NCBI GenBank assembly: GCA_030527185.1
Contig: JAUNBF010000002.1
Location: forward strand, 1-61,136
Length of the DNA stretch: 61,136 nt
Source: Planctomycetia bacterium
GTDB lineage: Bacteria > Planctomycetota > Planctomycetia > Pirellulales > Thermoguttaceae
Direction: 5' to 3'
A program made the translations under genes and the position numbers. The notes under the pieces were generated by a model. It made no database searches. It saw nothing but the letters and a program-made list of their open reading frames with translations, and was not told where the DNA came from. This document shows positions 29,672-38,800 of the stretch, one piece after another. Each line of letters opens with the position of its first letter. The stretch's first letter is position 1.

Positions 29672-29708
29672 TAAGTTTCCCCCCATTTTTTCCAAAATTC
29701 TCAAAATT

Positions 29709-31901
29709 TTACCCAACATCCCCCAATTCCAGAGCTTTTCCATACCGTTTGAGCATTTGAAGTCGGATTCGGCGAAACTCCGGCTGTGCCAAACCTGGGT
29801 CGTTGTCAAGAAGTTCCGCAGATACCCGACGGCTCTCTTCCAATATTTCTCTGTCTCGCAGCATGTCGGCCAGGTGAAACGGCGGAAGTCCATGTTGAGC
29901 CGTTCCGAAAAGGTTGCCCGGACCACGAAGCGAAAAATCGACCTCCGCCAGGTCAAAACCGTTGGTGGACGACGTAAAGATTTTCAACCGTTTCAACGTT
30001 TCCTCCTTTTCGTGCGACGGAAAAACACAACAATACCCCGGCTTTTTCCCACGGGAAATTCGTCCCCGCAGTTGGTGCAACTGTGCCAGTCCAAACCGCT
30101 CCGCACTCTCGATCGTCATCAACGTCGCGTTCGGCACATCGACCCCCACCTCGATCACCGACGTGCTGACCAACACCTGGATTTCCCCGGTCCGAAAATC
30201 CCGCATGACATTTTCTTTCTCCTCCGAACTCATCCGTCCATGCAACATTCCCAGCCGCAAACCACGCAATGCCCCGGTCGAAAGCTCCTGAAAAATCTGT
30301 GCCAGGGTGGCAATTCCCCCCTCTTCCTCTTCTTCCCCCTCCATTTCCTGCACTTCCGAAGATTCCAATGCACCGATATGCGGCACGACAACGTACCCCT
30401 GCGATCCCCCCTCGATTTTCTCCCGAAAAAACCGCCACCACCCTTCCCGTTGCTCCTGGTTGGCGAGATAGGTATGGATTTTCTGCCGTCCGGGAGGGAG
30501 TTCCTGAATCGTCGTGATGTCCAAATCCCCGAAAAGCGTCATCGTCACCGTCCGGGGAATCGGCGTCGCTGTCATCACCAGATAATGCGGTGATTCCCCA
30601 CTCTTTCGCAGCGTCGCCCGTTGCTGGACACCAAATTTATGCTGCTCGTCGATCACCACCATCCCCAATTGTGCAAACTGAACATCTTCCTGCAACAGAG
30701 CGTGCGTTCCGACAACAATTTTCGCCTCCCCCGACGCAATTTTCTGGAGCGTTTCCTGCCGTTCACTTCGCCGCAAACCTCCCCAAAGCGGAATCGGACG
30801 GACGGAACTGTGAGCCAGCATTCGCGTCAATGTTCGGTAATGCTGCTGAGCCAACACTTCCGTCGGAGCCATCACCACCGCCTGAAAACCATGTGCCACC
30901 GCCAACAGAATCGCGTACACCGCCACGGTCGTCTTCCCGCACCCCACATCCCCCTGCAAAAGCCGGTTCATCGGTTTTCCCGACACGGTATCCTGCGTGA
31001 TTTCGCCAATCGCCCGCAACTGTCCATCCGTCAGCGAATACGGAAACAACGCCCGGATACGCTGGTCGATTTCGGGGGTGGCCTCCAGAATCGGTGCCCG
31101 AAAATGAACCCGTTGCTGATTCCTCCGCACTCCCAACGCCAACTGCAAAAGCAGAAACTCCTGAAAGACAAACCGCCGCCGTGCCGCTTCCATTTCCTCT
31201 TTCGTGGCGGGAAAATGAATCTTCCGCAGTGCCTCCGCCACGCCCAACAACCGATGTCTTTCCCGAAACGCTTCCGGTAGCGACTCCTCCACCTCATCCG
31301 CGTACTTTTCCAGCATATTTCGCGCAATTCGCCGCAATTCCCATCCCTGCAAACCCTCCGTCAGGCGGTAAACCGGCTGCCAGCCAAAAAACGACGCTGC
31401 CGTAGGAATCTTGTCCAGCACATTCTCTTCCGAAAGCCCTCCGATCCGATTCCCCGGAACGGTCTGCTCGTTGATCTGCCGAACCTCCTCCTCCGGCAAA
31501 AGTCGCACCACCGGATGCGCAAACTGCCACCGCTTCCTCACCTGTTTCGGCCTGCCATGAATCAGATAAATCTGCCCCCGGACAAACTGCGTCTCTCGAA
31601 AACGCTGGTTGAAAAAGACCATCTGCGCCAGACCGTACGTCCCATCCTCCACATCCACCGTCGTGATCGTCCCACGCGAGGCAAACCGGGAATAGACGTG
31701 CAAAACGCGGGCACAAATCGTCTGCTGTTCGTCCGGTACCAGATGTTGCACATCGGTAAAGTTGGAGAAATCCTCATAATCGCGCGGAAAATAGAACAAC
31801 ATCTCCGCCGGCGTCCGAATCGGCAACCGTTCCATCACCGCCGCCCGCCGCGTCCCCACGCCAGGCTCAAACGCTATCGATTGAAACAGTTCCGTATTCA
31901 T
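29709..31901 (-). CDS. recG: ATP-dependent DNA helicase RecG
   Basis: RecG remodels stalled forks and Holliday junctions. The ~730-residue protein has the N-terminal wedge (OB) domain with GRPKQVRKRWQFAHP, then a superfamily 2 helicase core. That core shows MNRLLQGDVGCGKTTVA (Walker A), MAPTEVLAQQHY, VVIDEQHKFGVQQR (Walker B), VMTATPIPRTV, and ATLMTIESAERFGLAQLHQLRGRISRG (motif VI). The C-terminal HGLPPFHLADMLRD box is typical. An acidic insert (EMEGEEEEEGG) sits in the helicase C-domain. The chosen start MNTELFQSIAFEPGVG aligns with E. coli RecG; nine more codons are possible upstream. It lies directly behind rnhA on the same strand, so the two are co-transcribed. Confidence 0.95.
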   Translation of the reverse strand: MNTELFQSIAFEPGVGTRRAAVMERLPIRTPAEMLFYFPRDYEDFSNFTDVQHLVPDEQQTICARVLHVYSRFASRGTITTVDVEDGTYGLAQMVFFNQRFRETQFVRGQIYLIHGRPKQVRKRWQFAHPVVRLLPEEEVRQINEQTVPGNRIGGLSEENVLDKIPTAASFFGWQPVYRLTEGLQGWELRRIARNMLEKYADEVEESLPEAFRERHRLLGVAEALRKIHFPATKEEMEAARRRFVFQEFLLLQLALGVRRNQQRVHFRAPILEATPEIDQRIRALFPYSLTDGQLRAIGEITQDTVSGKPMNRLLQGDVGCGKTTVAVYAILLAVAHGFQAVVMAPTEVLAQQHYRTLTRMLAHSSVRPIPLWGGLRRSERQETLQKIASGEAKIVVGTHALLQEDVQFAQLGMVVIDEQHKFGVQQRATLRKSGESPHYLVMTATPIPRTVTMTLFGDLDITTIQELPPGRQKIHTYLANQEQREGWWRFFREKIEGGSQGYVVVPHIGALESSEVQEMEGEEEEEGGIATLAQIFQELSTGALRGLRLGMLHGRMSSEEKENVMRDFRTGEIQVLVSTSVIEVGVDVPNATLMTIESAERFGLAQLHQLRGRISRGKKPGYCCVFPSHEKEETLKRLKIFTSSTNGFDLAEVDFSLRGPGNLFGTAQHGLPPFHLADMLRDREILEESRRVSAELLDNDPGLAQPEFRRIRLQMLKRYGKALELGDVG

Positions 31902-31931
31902 CCCAATCACCCAACACCAACCCATCAATCA

Positions 31932-32393
31932 TTAAAAATTTTCTTTTTTCCAATCTTTATAGGCTTGCACGGCAAGTTGGTCGCAGCGTTCGTTTTCCGG
32001 GTGTCCCTGATGGCCGGGAACGTACTGGTAGGTAAGTTGGTGTTTCTGCGACAGGGTGTCGAGTTCCTGCCACAAATCGATATTTTTCACCGGCTTGCCG
32101 CTGCTGAGTTTCCATCCTTTTTTCTTCCAGCCACGCATCCAGGTTTTCAAGCCATTGAGAACGTACTGGCTGTCGGAGACCACTTCCACCGAAACGGCCC
32201 GATTCAAAACTCGCAAGCCACAAATCACCGCCATCAGTTCCATCCGATTGTTCGTCGTATCCGCTTCCGCGCCGAAAAGGACTTTTTCCTTCCCTGTTGC
32301 ATGGTGTCGCAAAATGCAGGCCCACCCTCCCACGCCGGGATTGCCGCTACAGGCACCGTCGGTAAAAAGTGTCACCGTTGGAGTTGTTTTCAT
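31932..32393 (-). CDS. rnhA: Ribonuclease HI
   Basis: A 153-residue enzyme that cleaves the RNA strand of RNA-DNA hybrids. The four catalytic carboxylates are present: D12 in FTDGACSGNPG, E52 in NNRMELMA, D74 in SDSQYV and D138 in ENERCDQLA. The VPGHQGHPENE loop is also there, along with the basic protrusion (KTWMRGWKKKGWKLSSGKPVKN) of E. coli-type RNase HI. It is upstream of recG in an apparent operon. Both proteins act against R-loops and aberrant replication, which gives the pair a common theme. Confidence 0.97.
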   Translation of the reverse strand: MKTTPTVTLFTDGACSGNPGVGGWACILRHHATGKEKVLFGAEADTTNNRMELMAVICGLRVLNRAVSVEVVSDSQYVLNGLKTWMRGWKKKGWKLSSGKPVKNIDLWQELDTLSQKHQLTYQYVPGHQGHPENERCDQLAVQAYKDWKKENF

Positions 32394-32574
32394 TCGATTT
32401 CTCTCTTAATGATACCGTTTCCCCAAAATAATTTCGGAAAAACGCATTGTTTTTTCTTTCCTAAAACCGTAATTTTACGGGATTTGTTCACTTTTCACAA
32501 GTACCGGCTCCTGAGAATTTCGGAAAAGAGTCCCTCCTCATTCCTCATTTTACCAACATTCCGCAAAATCACTC

Positions 32575-32603
32575 TTGACAATGAAAAGGTCTTGGCCTAC
32601 AAT
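32575..32603 (+). promoter_or_regulatory. Promoter of the LolC-like permease gene
   Basis: TTGACA (32575-32580) and TACAAT (32598-32603) are separated by 17 bases. They overlap the formal upstream extension of the reading frame, which argues for the downstream ATG at 32656. Confidence 0.8.
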
Positions 32604-32655
32604 AAGGTTTCTTATGATTCAGTATCGGAAAACGGACTATCAGGAAAACACAGGG

Positions 32656-34383
32656 ATGTACAAACTTCTTTTATGTTTACGTTATTTGCGAACCCGCTAC
32701 ATTGCGTTGGCGTCGATAGTCAGCGTGATGTTGGGTGTGGCGACGATGATCGTGGTCAATAGCGTGATGTCCGGTTTCACAAAAGAAATGCAAACCCGTC
32801 TGCACGGTATTCTCGGAGATATTTCCGTCGAGGCGATCAGCACCCATGGTTTCCCCGATGCCGAAGGGCATATCGAAAAAATCAAGGAGATTCTCGGCAA
32901 CGACGTAGAGGCAATGACGCCGATCTGCACCACGGCAGGAATCATCAACTACCGAACGTTTGGTCGCTGGCGGACACAGGAAGTGATTGTTATCGGGATT
33001 GATGCCAACACGAAAGGGAACGTGGGGGATTTTCGCAACTACCTGCAACACCCGGAAAATCGGAAACAGTTACGTTTCGACCTGCGTGAAGGTGGCTACG
33101 ACGTTTACGACCACCAGGCCGTTTTGAGCGAATCAGGAACGTTGGGAAAACTCTTTTCATGGTGGAATAAGGCGGCTGCGGAAGAAGAAAACGAAACGAC
33201 CCTCATGGCAGGTGGCCGAAAACTCTCCAAACGCCAGCAGATGGAAGATGCGGGCTGGGAACACCGTCGGGAACGTTATTCGCGGATTTATTCCGAAGCG
33301 GAAGACGAATTTGGCTATGGAAGTCGGGATGCGTATCGACCCGCCCCGCCATCGTCGTTGGAAATTCAACCACCGCCGTCGGAAAATCGGGTACCGGACG
33401 GAAATTCGGTAGTGGAAACGCCATTTCTCAAGGCTGCTCAGCGAGAAGAGGAGGGGAATTCAGCCGAGACCGAAATGGACGATCCGTTTGGCGCTCCGGT
33501 GGTGAAGATTTTCGACCCGTTGAAAGAGCAGCATTCCGGGGCGATTGTGGGAATTGGCCTGTCGATGTTGCGCAGCGGTGGGGAGGACTGTTTCCTGATG
33601 GTTCCGGGAGACGATTTCAAGCTGACGTTTCCCACCAACTCAACGCCGCCTGTCGGAATTACGGACAATTTCACGTGCATCGATTTGTACGAAAGCAAAA
33701 TGAGTGAGTACGACAGCCGTTTCATCTTCATTCCGCTCCAGAAAATGCAGGAATTACGCGGTATGGCCGACCCTACCGACCCACGGATGAATCGGGTGAA
33801 CCAGATTCAGATCAAAGTCCGTCCCGGTGTTGATCTGGACGAGGCATGCGACCGTCTTCGCAAGGTTTTCGATCCGTATATTTACGACGTTTTGACCTGG
33901 AAAGACCGCCAGATTGCGCTCCTTCAGGCGGTGGAGGTGGAGATTGCGATTCTCAACGTGTTGCTGTTCATGATCATTGCGGTGAGCGGTTTCGGCATCC
34001 TGGCCATATTCTTCATGGTGGTGATCGACAAAACGCGAGACATCGGCATTCTCAAGGCCATGGGAGCTTCGTCATGGGGAATCATGAGCATTTTCCTCAT
34101 GTACGGACTTTCGCTGGGGATTGTGGGGGCTGGCATGGGGATGATCATGGGACTGTTATTCGTCTGGAACATCAACGAAATTGCAGACGGATTGAGTTGG
34201 CTTTTGGGGCGTCCTGTTTTCGACCCGGACATTTATTACTTTTACCAGATTCCTTACGACATCTGTCCCTGGACGGTGGCGTGGATTGTGGGTGGATCGT
34301 TGTTCATTGCCGTTTTGGCCAGCGTTTTTCCCGCCTGGCGAGCCGCACGGTTGCAGCCGGTGGAGTCGTTGCGGTATGAGTAG
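32656..34383 (+). CDS. LolC/LolE-type ABC transporter permease with a large periplasmic insert
   Basis: A 575-residue MacB/FtsX-type permease. The first helix (RYIALASIVSVMLGVATMIVVNSVMSGF) is followed by a long periplasmic domain (about 50-420). Three C-terminal helices complete it (ILNVLLFMIIAVSGFGILAIFFMVVIDKTRDIGILKAMGAS.., YGLSLGIVGAGMGMIMG.., WTVAWIVGGSLFIAVLASVFPAWRAARLQPVESLRYE). The ending and the RTRDIGIL segment are typical of lipoprotein-releasing LolC/E proteins. The periplasmic domain contains a charged, Pro-rich insert of roughly 130 residues (SWWNKAAAEEENE.. to ..EMDDPFGAP) not found in E. coli LolC. A LolD-like ATPase gene follows 81 bases downstream. No second permease or LolA is visible, so a homodimeric permease is likely. 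Confidence 0.85.
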   Translation: MYKLLLCLRYLRTRYIALASIVSVMLGVATMIVVNSVMSGFTKEMQTRLHGILGDISVEAISTHGFPDAEGHIEKIKEILGNDVEAMTPICTTAGIINYRTFGRWRTQEVIVIGIDANTKGNVGDFRNYLQHPENRKQLRFDLREGGYDVYDHQAVLSESGTLGKLFSWWNKAAAEEENETTLMAGGRKLSKRQQMEDAGWEHRRERYSRIYSEAEDEFGYGSRDAYRPAPPSSLEIQPPPSENRVPDGNSVVETPFLKAAQREEEGNSAETEMDDPFGAPVVKIFDPLKEQHSGAIVGIGLSMLRSGGEDCFLMVPGDDFKLTFPTNSTPPVGITDNFTCIDLYESKMSEYDSRFIFIPLQKMQELRGMADPTDPRMNRVNQIQIKVRPGVDLDEACDRLRKVFDPYIYDVLTWKDRQIALLQAVEVEIAILNVLLFMIIAVSGFGILAIFFMVVIDKTRDIGILKAMGASSWGIMSIFLMYGLSLGIVGAGMGMIMGLLFVWNINEIADGLSWLLGRPVFDPDIYYFYQIPYDICPWTVAWIVGGSLFIAVLASVFPAWRAARLQPVESLRYE

Positions 34384-34464
34384 CAACACAAACGGCACAA
34401 AAAATCAAAACAATAGCGGCTGCGCCGCGTTTATTGACATCTATTTGCTTAACAAAAGGTTTTT

Positions 34465-35151
34465 ATGCAAATGCAAGTTTGTGGCGTGACGAAAAGTTTT
34501 GTCAAAGGCCCTCACCGAATTGAGGTTCTTAAAGGGGTCGATATGGAAGTTCAGGAAGGCGAATTCCTCTCCATCATCGGACAAAGTGGTTCGGGAAAAA
34601 GCACGCTCCTGCACCTGATGGGACTCCTGACTCCCCCCGACAGTGGCGAAGTGTACTATCACGGGCGCCGAATCGACAATCTCTCCGCGCACGAACGGGA
34701 CCAACTGCGAAATCGCGACATTTCGATGATTTTTCAGTTCTATCACCTTTTGCCGGAGTTGACGACGTTGGAAAACGTGATGGTTCCGATGATGATTCAG
34801 CAGAGTTACTGGCAGTACCAGCTCCATCGTCGGGCAAATCGGGAACGGGCACTGGAAATTCTCGAACGGGTAGGACTTTCGCACCGTCTGAAACATCGTC
34901 CGAAAGAGCTTTCCGGGGGAGAGATGCAGCGAACAGCCATTGCCCGCGCGTTGGTGAACCATCCGAAAATCCTGCTTGCCGATGAGCCGACAGGGAATCT
35001 GGATCGCGCGAACGAGGCGGGAATTATCGAGTTGTTGCGGGAACTCAATGCTCGCGACCGCCTGACGCTGGTTCTGGTGACGCACAATCCAACCATTGCG
35101 GAAGATACCGACCGCGTGGTGCATTTGGTGGATGGACGACTGGTGGATTAA
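34465..35151 (+). CDS. lolD: LolD-type ABC transporter ATP-binding protein
   Basis: A 228-residue ATPase of the LolD/MacB/FtsE group. It has Walker A GQSGSGKST, a Q-loop (FQFYHLLPELTTLENVMVPM) typical of the lipoprotein-release subfamily, signature LSGGEMQRTAIARAL, Walker B LLADEPTGNLD and the H-loop LVTHN. It would power the preceding LolC-like permease to extract lipoproteins from the inner membrane for transfer to the outer membrane. The small lipoprotein near 2.7 kb would be a potential client. The ATPase follows the permease on the same strand after 81 bases that include a small GC hairpin (GCGGC-TGC-GCCGC). Confidence 0.9.
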   Translation: MQMQVCGVTKSFVKGPHRIEVLKGVDMEVQEGEFLSIIGQSGSGKSTLLHLMGLLTPPDSGEVYYHGRRIDNLSAHERDQLRNRDISMIFQFYHLLPELTTLENVMVPMMIQQSYWQYQLHRRANRERALEILERVGLSHRLKHRPKELSGGEMQRTAIARALVNHPKILLADEPTGNLDRANEAGIIELLRELNARDRLTLVLVTHNPTIAEDTDRVVHLVDGRLVD

Positions 35152-35256
35152 AAAAGTAGAGATTGTCATGAAACCATACACAAAGTCCTTTGGAAAGAGA
35201 GGTTTACTCTTTTTCAGCCTCTCCCTCCTCAAGACCTTTGGGTCATGATACCGTTT

Positions 35257-37383
35257 TTATTTTTTTCTGACAACGCAGCCAAGCCATAAACAACCCAGCA
35301 GAATCAAGCTCCAGGTGGTTGGTTCCGGGACACTATTGCGATCCACGGAGAGCCAGAAAGTGTTTTCGGATGCGTTCAAATTCAGATAATAGTCTGCAAA
35401 CGTATTCCGGGCAAGCAGTTGGCTCAAAGAGAGAAACGCCTCATCCGTATTGTCTGTCACCGTAAGGAGAGGGAAAGGCTCCATTTCCGCAAGTATTTCC
35501 CCTACAAAGTCCACTTCGGAAAGGAGAACCCCGTCGTAGAAAAGGGTCATGGAGGCCGAATCGCTGGCAAGAAACTGTTTTGCCGTCAAGGCCGAGGTTG
35601 TGGAAAAGTCGCGGAGCAAGTCGATCTGATAATCCCCATGGAGCGTCAACGTTTCAGCAATCGTCGCGTTTTTCGCAGCCGAAAACGTGGTACCTTCCGC
35701 AAGCGTCACATTGCCATTCCATTTCCCGCCATCCAGAAAAAGTCCACCATCCGCAATGTTCAACGCCATGTTCGAGAGGTTCCCGGCATTCGTGATTTTC
35801 AACTCTCCCGCACCGGTTTTCGTGAACGCCGGAGTGCCGGTAAAATCTTGTCGGATAATGCCGGAACAGGTGAGTACGCCATCCGCAACGTCCCAGGTGG
35901 AGGCTCCACGGAAATAGACCGTGGCGGAAATTTCGGAATTTCCAGAAGATGTCAACGTCATGTCGTAAGTGGCCGAATCGGAAGCGAAGTAGAACAACAT
36001 GTCGGAAATGGTGCCGTTGTTGAGGAGGATGTCGGTATTTCGCAACAGTTGTGTCTTGTTGGCAGCGGTGGAAGTCATCGTCCCGCCATTCAGGGAAAGG
36101 GTCAATGTATTCGTAGCCAAATAATTATTTGCCAACGCGTTCTCTGCGGCCAAATCGAGAACCGCGTCTTTCAAAACTTCGATTGCTCCGACGATGAGTC
36201 GAGAATTGGTGCCCGCGTGAATCTGGGAAATCCTGAACGTCCCTTCGGAAACGGTGACTTTTTCCAGATTCCGCCAGGGAAGGTTGACCGCGTTGGTCGA
36301 TACATTCCAGATTCCCGTACCCGTTTTCACGAGGTGGATTTTTCCCGTTGCGTCCCCCTGAATCTGCCCGGCAAAACTTTCCATGGCGTTTGTAATATTG
36401 ACGGTCAACGTGGCAGGGGTTGCGGAAGAATTGATCATTTTACCATTGGCATTTCCATTCCAATTATTCAGCGTCTGGTCGAAACCAGCCAAATCGACGG
36501 TGCTATTGAGTGTCACTTGGGAAGAACTGATACTGATGGCATTCTCCGCCCCCAGTTGGAGCGTCCCTGCCGAAATTTGGGTTTCGCCGAGATAATTGTT
36601 GCCGGAATTTGCTAAAATCAACGTCCCGGCACCTGTTTTGACCAATGCGGATCGTGTCGTGGTAAGGTCTTGCATACGCCCGGTGAGTGTCAAGGTTCCA
36701 TCGGTGACATTTGTCGTCAACGTTCCCCGCATGTCAAACGCGGCGGCAATGTCGGAAGTGCCCTGCGATTGAATTGTCACTCCGCCGGAAGTGTACAAAA
36801 ACTGTTCCATTTCTCCCGTTTGCGTGGGAGGGGCGACGGTGATATGGCCGTTGTTCAGGGAGACCGCAAAACCACGTAACTGTTGCCCGCGATTGGTGGC
36901 ATTGATAGCCCCGGAGAGGTGAAGTGTTCCACCATCCACCAGGCTCAAACTCATGGCCTCCCCCCAAAAGCCAAGCGGATTGTAAACGGCCAGTTCCAGA
37001 ACGCTGTTTTCGCCTGTCACGGTGATGGGGCAGGCAATGAAACGATAGCCCAGATTGCCGCTGTTGGCAATTTTCATCATTCCTTCCTGGACTTCCACGG
37101 AGGCAAGGTTCGTCCATTGATTGGAAGTAACCGTCCAGGTGCCTGATTCGGTCTTCACGACAGAAACCAGGCCGTTCGTGTTGCCGGAAATGGCTCCAGC
37201 AAAGGTGATGTCGGTGGTGGGAGCCACGGTCAATGTTGCCGCTCCGCCCGTGTTGGTCACGTTGTCAACACCGGAAAATGTCGTCAGGGTCTGGTCGTTT
37301 CCCTGCAAATCCAGGTCGGCCGCAGAAAGTGTCGCCATTCCTGATAGAATGAAAGTACAAGACAGCAAAATCCATTTTTTCAT
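35257..37383 (-). CDS. Second autotransporter-repeat (PATR) protein with PEP-CTERM anchor
   Basis: A 709-residue protein. MKKWILLSCTFILSGMATLSAAD is a clean signal peptide and GAGG lies six bases before this ATG, so the 21-codon extension is rejected. The body is a beta-solenoid of repeats such as LVKTGAGTLILANSGNNYLGETQISAGTLQLGAENAI and FTKTGAGELKITNAGNLSN, the autotransporter-associated repeat signature. The C-terminus is VPEPTTWSLILLGCLWLGCVVRKK, a PEP-CTERM signal read by an exosortase-type system, which is not in this window. It is the downstream partner of the DUF1559 gene near 38 kb (123 bases apart). A weaker promoter-like TTGGAA..TATAAT (14-base spacing) lies in the gap. Likely cell-surface, function unknown. 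Confidence 0.88.
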   Translation of the reverse strand: MKKWILLSCTFILSGMATLSAADLDLQGNDQTLTTFSGVDNVTNTGGAATLTVAPTTDITFAGAISGNTNGLVSVVKTESGTWTVTSNQWTNLASVEVQEGMMKIANSGNLGYRFIACPITVTGENSVLELAVYNPLGFWGEAMSLSLVDGGTLHLSGAINATNRGQQLRGFAVSLNNGHITVAPPTQTGEMEQFLYTSGGVTIQSQGTSDIAAAFDMRGTLTTNVTDGTLTLTGRMQDLTTTRSALVKTGAGTLILANSGNNYLGETQISAGTLQLGAENAISISSSQVTLNSTVDLAGFDQTLNNWNGNANGKMINSSATPATLTVNITNAMESFAGQIQGDATGKIHLVKTGTGIWNVSTNAVNLPWRNLEKVTVSEGTFRISQIHAGTNSRLIVGAIEVLKDAVLDLAAENALANNYLATNTLTLSLNGGTMTSTAANKTQLLRNTDILLNNGTISDMLFYFASDSATYDMTLTSSGNSEISATVYFRGASTWDVADGVLTCSGIIRQDFTGTPAFTKTGAGELKITNAGNLSNMALNIADGGLFLDGGKWNGNVTLAEGTTFSAAKNATIAETLTLHGDYQIDLLRDFSTTSALTAKQFLASDSASMTLFYDGVLLSEVDFVGEILAEMEPFPLLTVTDNTDEAFLSLSQLLARNTFADYYLNLNASENTFWLSVDRNSVPEPTTWSLILLGCLWLGCVVRKK

Positions 37384-37506
37384 AGTAAACCTCGTGAACA
37401 TTGGTATCCAAAACCAGGGTATTATAAATTGATAAATTTCTTCCAACTTTGACAGGTTGGAATCCGAGAGCCGCTTTTATAATGCGCTTCTTTATTTCCA
37501 ATTGGG

Positions 37507-38468
37507 TCATTCCAATTCCCCACCATTGCGTGTGGCAAGGCTTTTGTAAACGGAAAGCGTAATCCCGGTCTGAAGGAACGAAACACTCCCATCCGCCCGG
37601 GCAAACTGGCAACCACCGACGTGTCGGCTTTTCATCGGAAGATAGTTGTAGCCCACCTCATCCCGACCGTACCAGGAATTCATGGGGTAGACGATCATCT
37701 TGAGTTGATACGTTCCCCGGTTGCTGTCGTGGCACGTTCCCCAGAGATAGGGACGCAGATTGCCGGGAAAAGCTCCATCCTGATTGTAGTGGAACCACTC
37801 TCCCAACATCAGCGTGTTGCTCAACCCATCCGTCACGTCGCCAAGGGAGACTTTTTGAGCAAACTGGAAAACGCCATTGTGATACAGATTGCCGTGAGGG
37901 CTTTCGTCGTAAGTTGGCAAGGTATAAGGACTTCCATTCGCGTCTTTCTCTCCGTTCCAAACCGCTCCAGCAACTCCGTTGTAACAGGAAAAAGCTCCGT
38001 AAGAGAACGAGGTGGAGGTGTTGGTGTACACCATCGGCTCTGTAAAAGAGGGGCATTTCAGGAAAGGAAGAGCGGTGGCTTGAAGCGTTTTGTCAATGCT
38101 GTAAAGCTGGCTGACACGTTTGTCGAGCGGAAGTTGGGAAAAGAGAGCCGCCTGTTCGAGATGCGGAAGAATCAGAGCGAAAAAGCTGTAATTGTCTCCC
38201 CCTTGGACCAGATTTCCGAACTGTAACTCATTGACACCGGGCGGAAATTGGTCGTCGTGCAGCACCGCATATTGATGACAACCCAACACCACTTGCCGCA
38301 GATTGTTGGAACAAGACATTCGCCTCGCCGCTTCCCGTGCCTGTTGGACGGCAGGCAAAAGCAGACCGACCAACATCCCGATAATGGCGATGACGACCAA
38401 AAGTTCTACAAGCGTGAAACCCCGCTGCCTGACAAGTTGGGGGGGGGGGTGAATTTGGATAAAATCAT
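37507..38468 (-). CDS. DUF1559 family protein with pilin-like N-terminus, start separated from the body by a poly-C tract
   Basis: QRGFTLVELLVVIAIIGMLVGLLLPAVQQAREAARRMSCSNNLRQ is the pilin-like segment and family block, here broken by the reader at QQ. CPSF, DGLSNTLMLGEW and CQFARADGSVSF follow. The best start is ATG 38468, eight bases behind AGGAG, giving MILSKFTPPP. With the present 11-C tract this ATG is shifted by one from the body; 9 or 12 C would restore MILSKFTPPPQLVRQRGFTLVELL. In the body's own frame there is no ATG upstream, only a TTG at 38523 without a Shine-Dalgarno. Hence either a phase-off allele or a homopolymer error. It heads an operon with the PATR gene at 35-37 kb. Confidence 0.85.
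38439..38449 (-). repeat. 11-nt poly-C tract near the start of the DUF1559 gene
   Basis: The coding strand reads CAAATTCA, eleven C, AACTTG. It lies about 20 bases after the ATG that has the AGGAG Shine-Dalgarno. Its length equals that of the poly-G tract in the PATR gene at 29.5 kb. Confidence 0.85.
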
Positions 38469-38552
38469 GGAAACATCTCCTGAAAATGCTCGCTACTCTG
38501 GAAATTTCCCTCCACAACCGCAAAAAGGAAACAAAGCAGGAGGATGTTCCTC

Positions 38553-38581
38553 ATTATAACCCCCTAAAAAGCAAATGTCAA
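38553..38581 (-). promoter_or_regulatory. Perfect sigma-70-type promoter of the DUF1559-PATR operon
   Basis: On the minus strand TTGACA (38581-38576) and TATAAT (38558-38553) are 17 bases apart, about 85 bases before the ATG at 38468. It has the same quality and layout as the promoter of the other phase-variable candidate operon. Confidence 0.82.
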
Positions 38582-38640
38582 CAGGTAATGGAAATTTATT
38601 TCTCCATTTTTCAAAATTTTCTTGCCTGCCTCGATAAAAT

Positions 38641-38800
38641 GGAACAGGGGAAGTAAGTTTCCCCTGATGCTCCTCGCATCCGACCTTTTCGTTAGAGAGT
38701 AAGTTAAGAAGTAAGTTTGAAAATCCAATGGTAGGTTCTGGATTCAGGTCTTCCTGAATTCGTTCGGGCGGAGGACAAGGTTGTCCCCGTCCGATTTTTT
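38641..38800 (+). ncRNA. Candidate structured RNA ending in a strong terminator
   Basis: Four hairpins stand in a row on the plus strand. They are CAGGGGAA/TTCCCCTG (38645-38666), GATGC/GCATC (38666-38680), ATTCAGG/CCTGAAT (38742-38759), and a 13-bp GC-rich stem with one G-U pair and one bulge (38765-38793) followed by six T. Both neighbouring genes are on the minus strand, so the terminator does not belong to either. GTAAGTT occurs four times (38653, 38699, 38711, 38801), once in a hairpin loop. The AT-rich stretch before it offers a TAAAAT at 38635-38640 but no clear -35. A small RNA or a cis-element antisense to the region is possible; I recognise no known family. Confidence 0.4.

Noticed and set aside
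34415..34440. GCGGCTGCGCCGC hairpin between the LolC-like and lolD genes as a terminator
   Set aside because: The stem is only 5 bp and no T run follows; it probably does not stop transcription between the two subunits.
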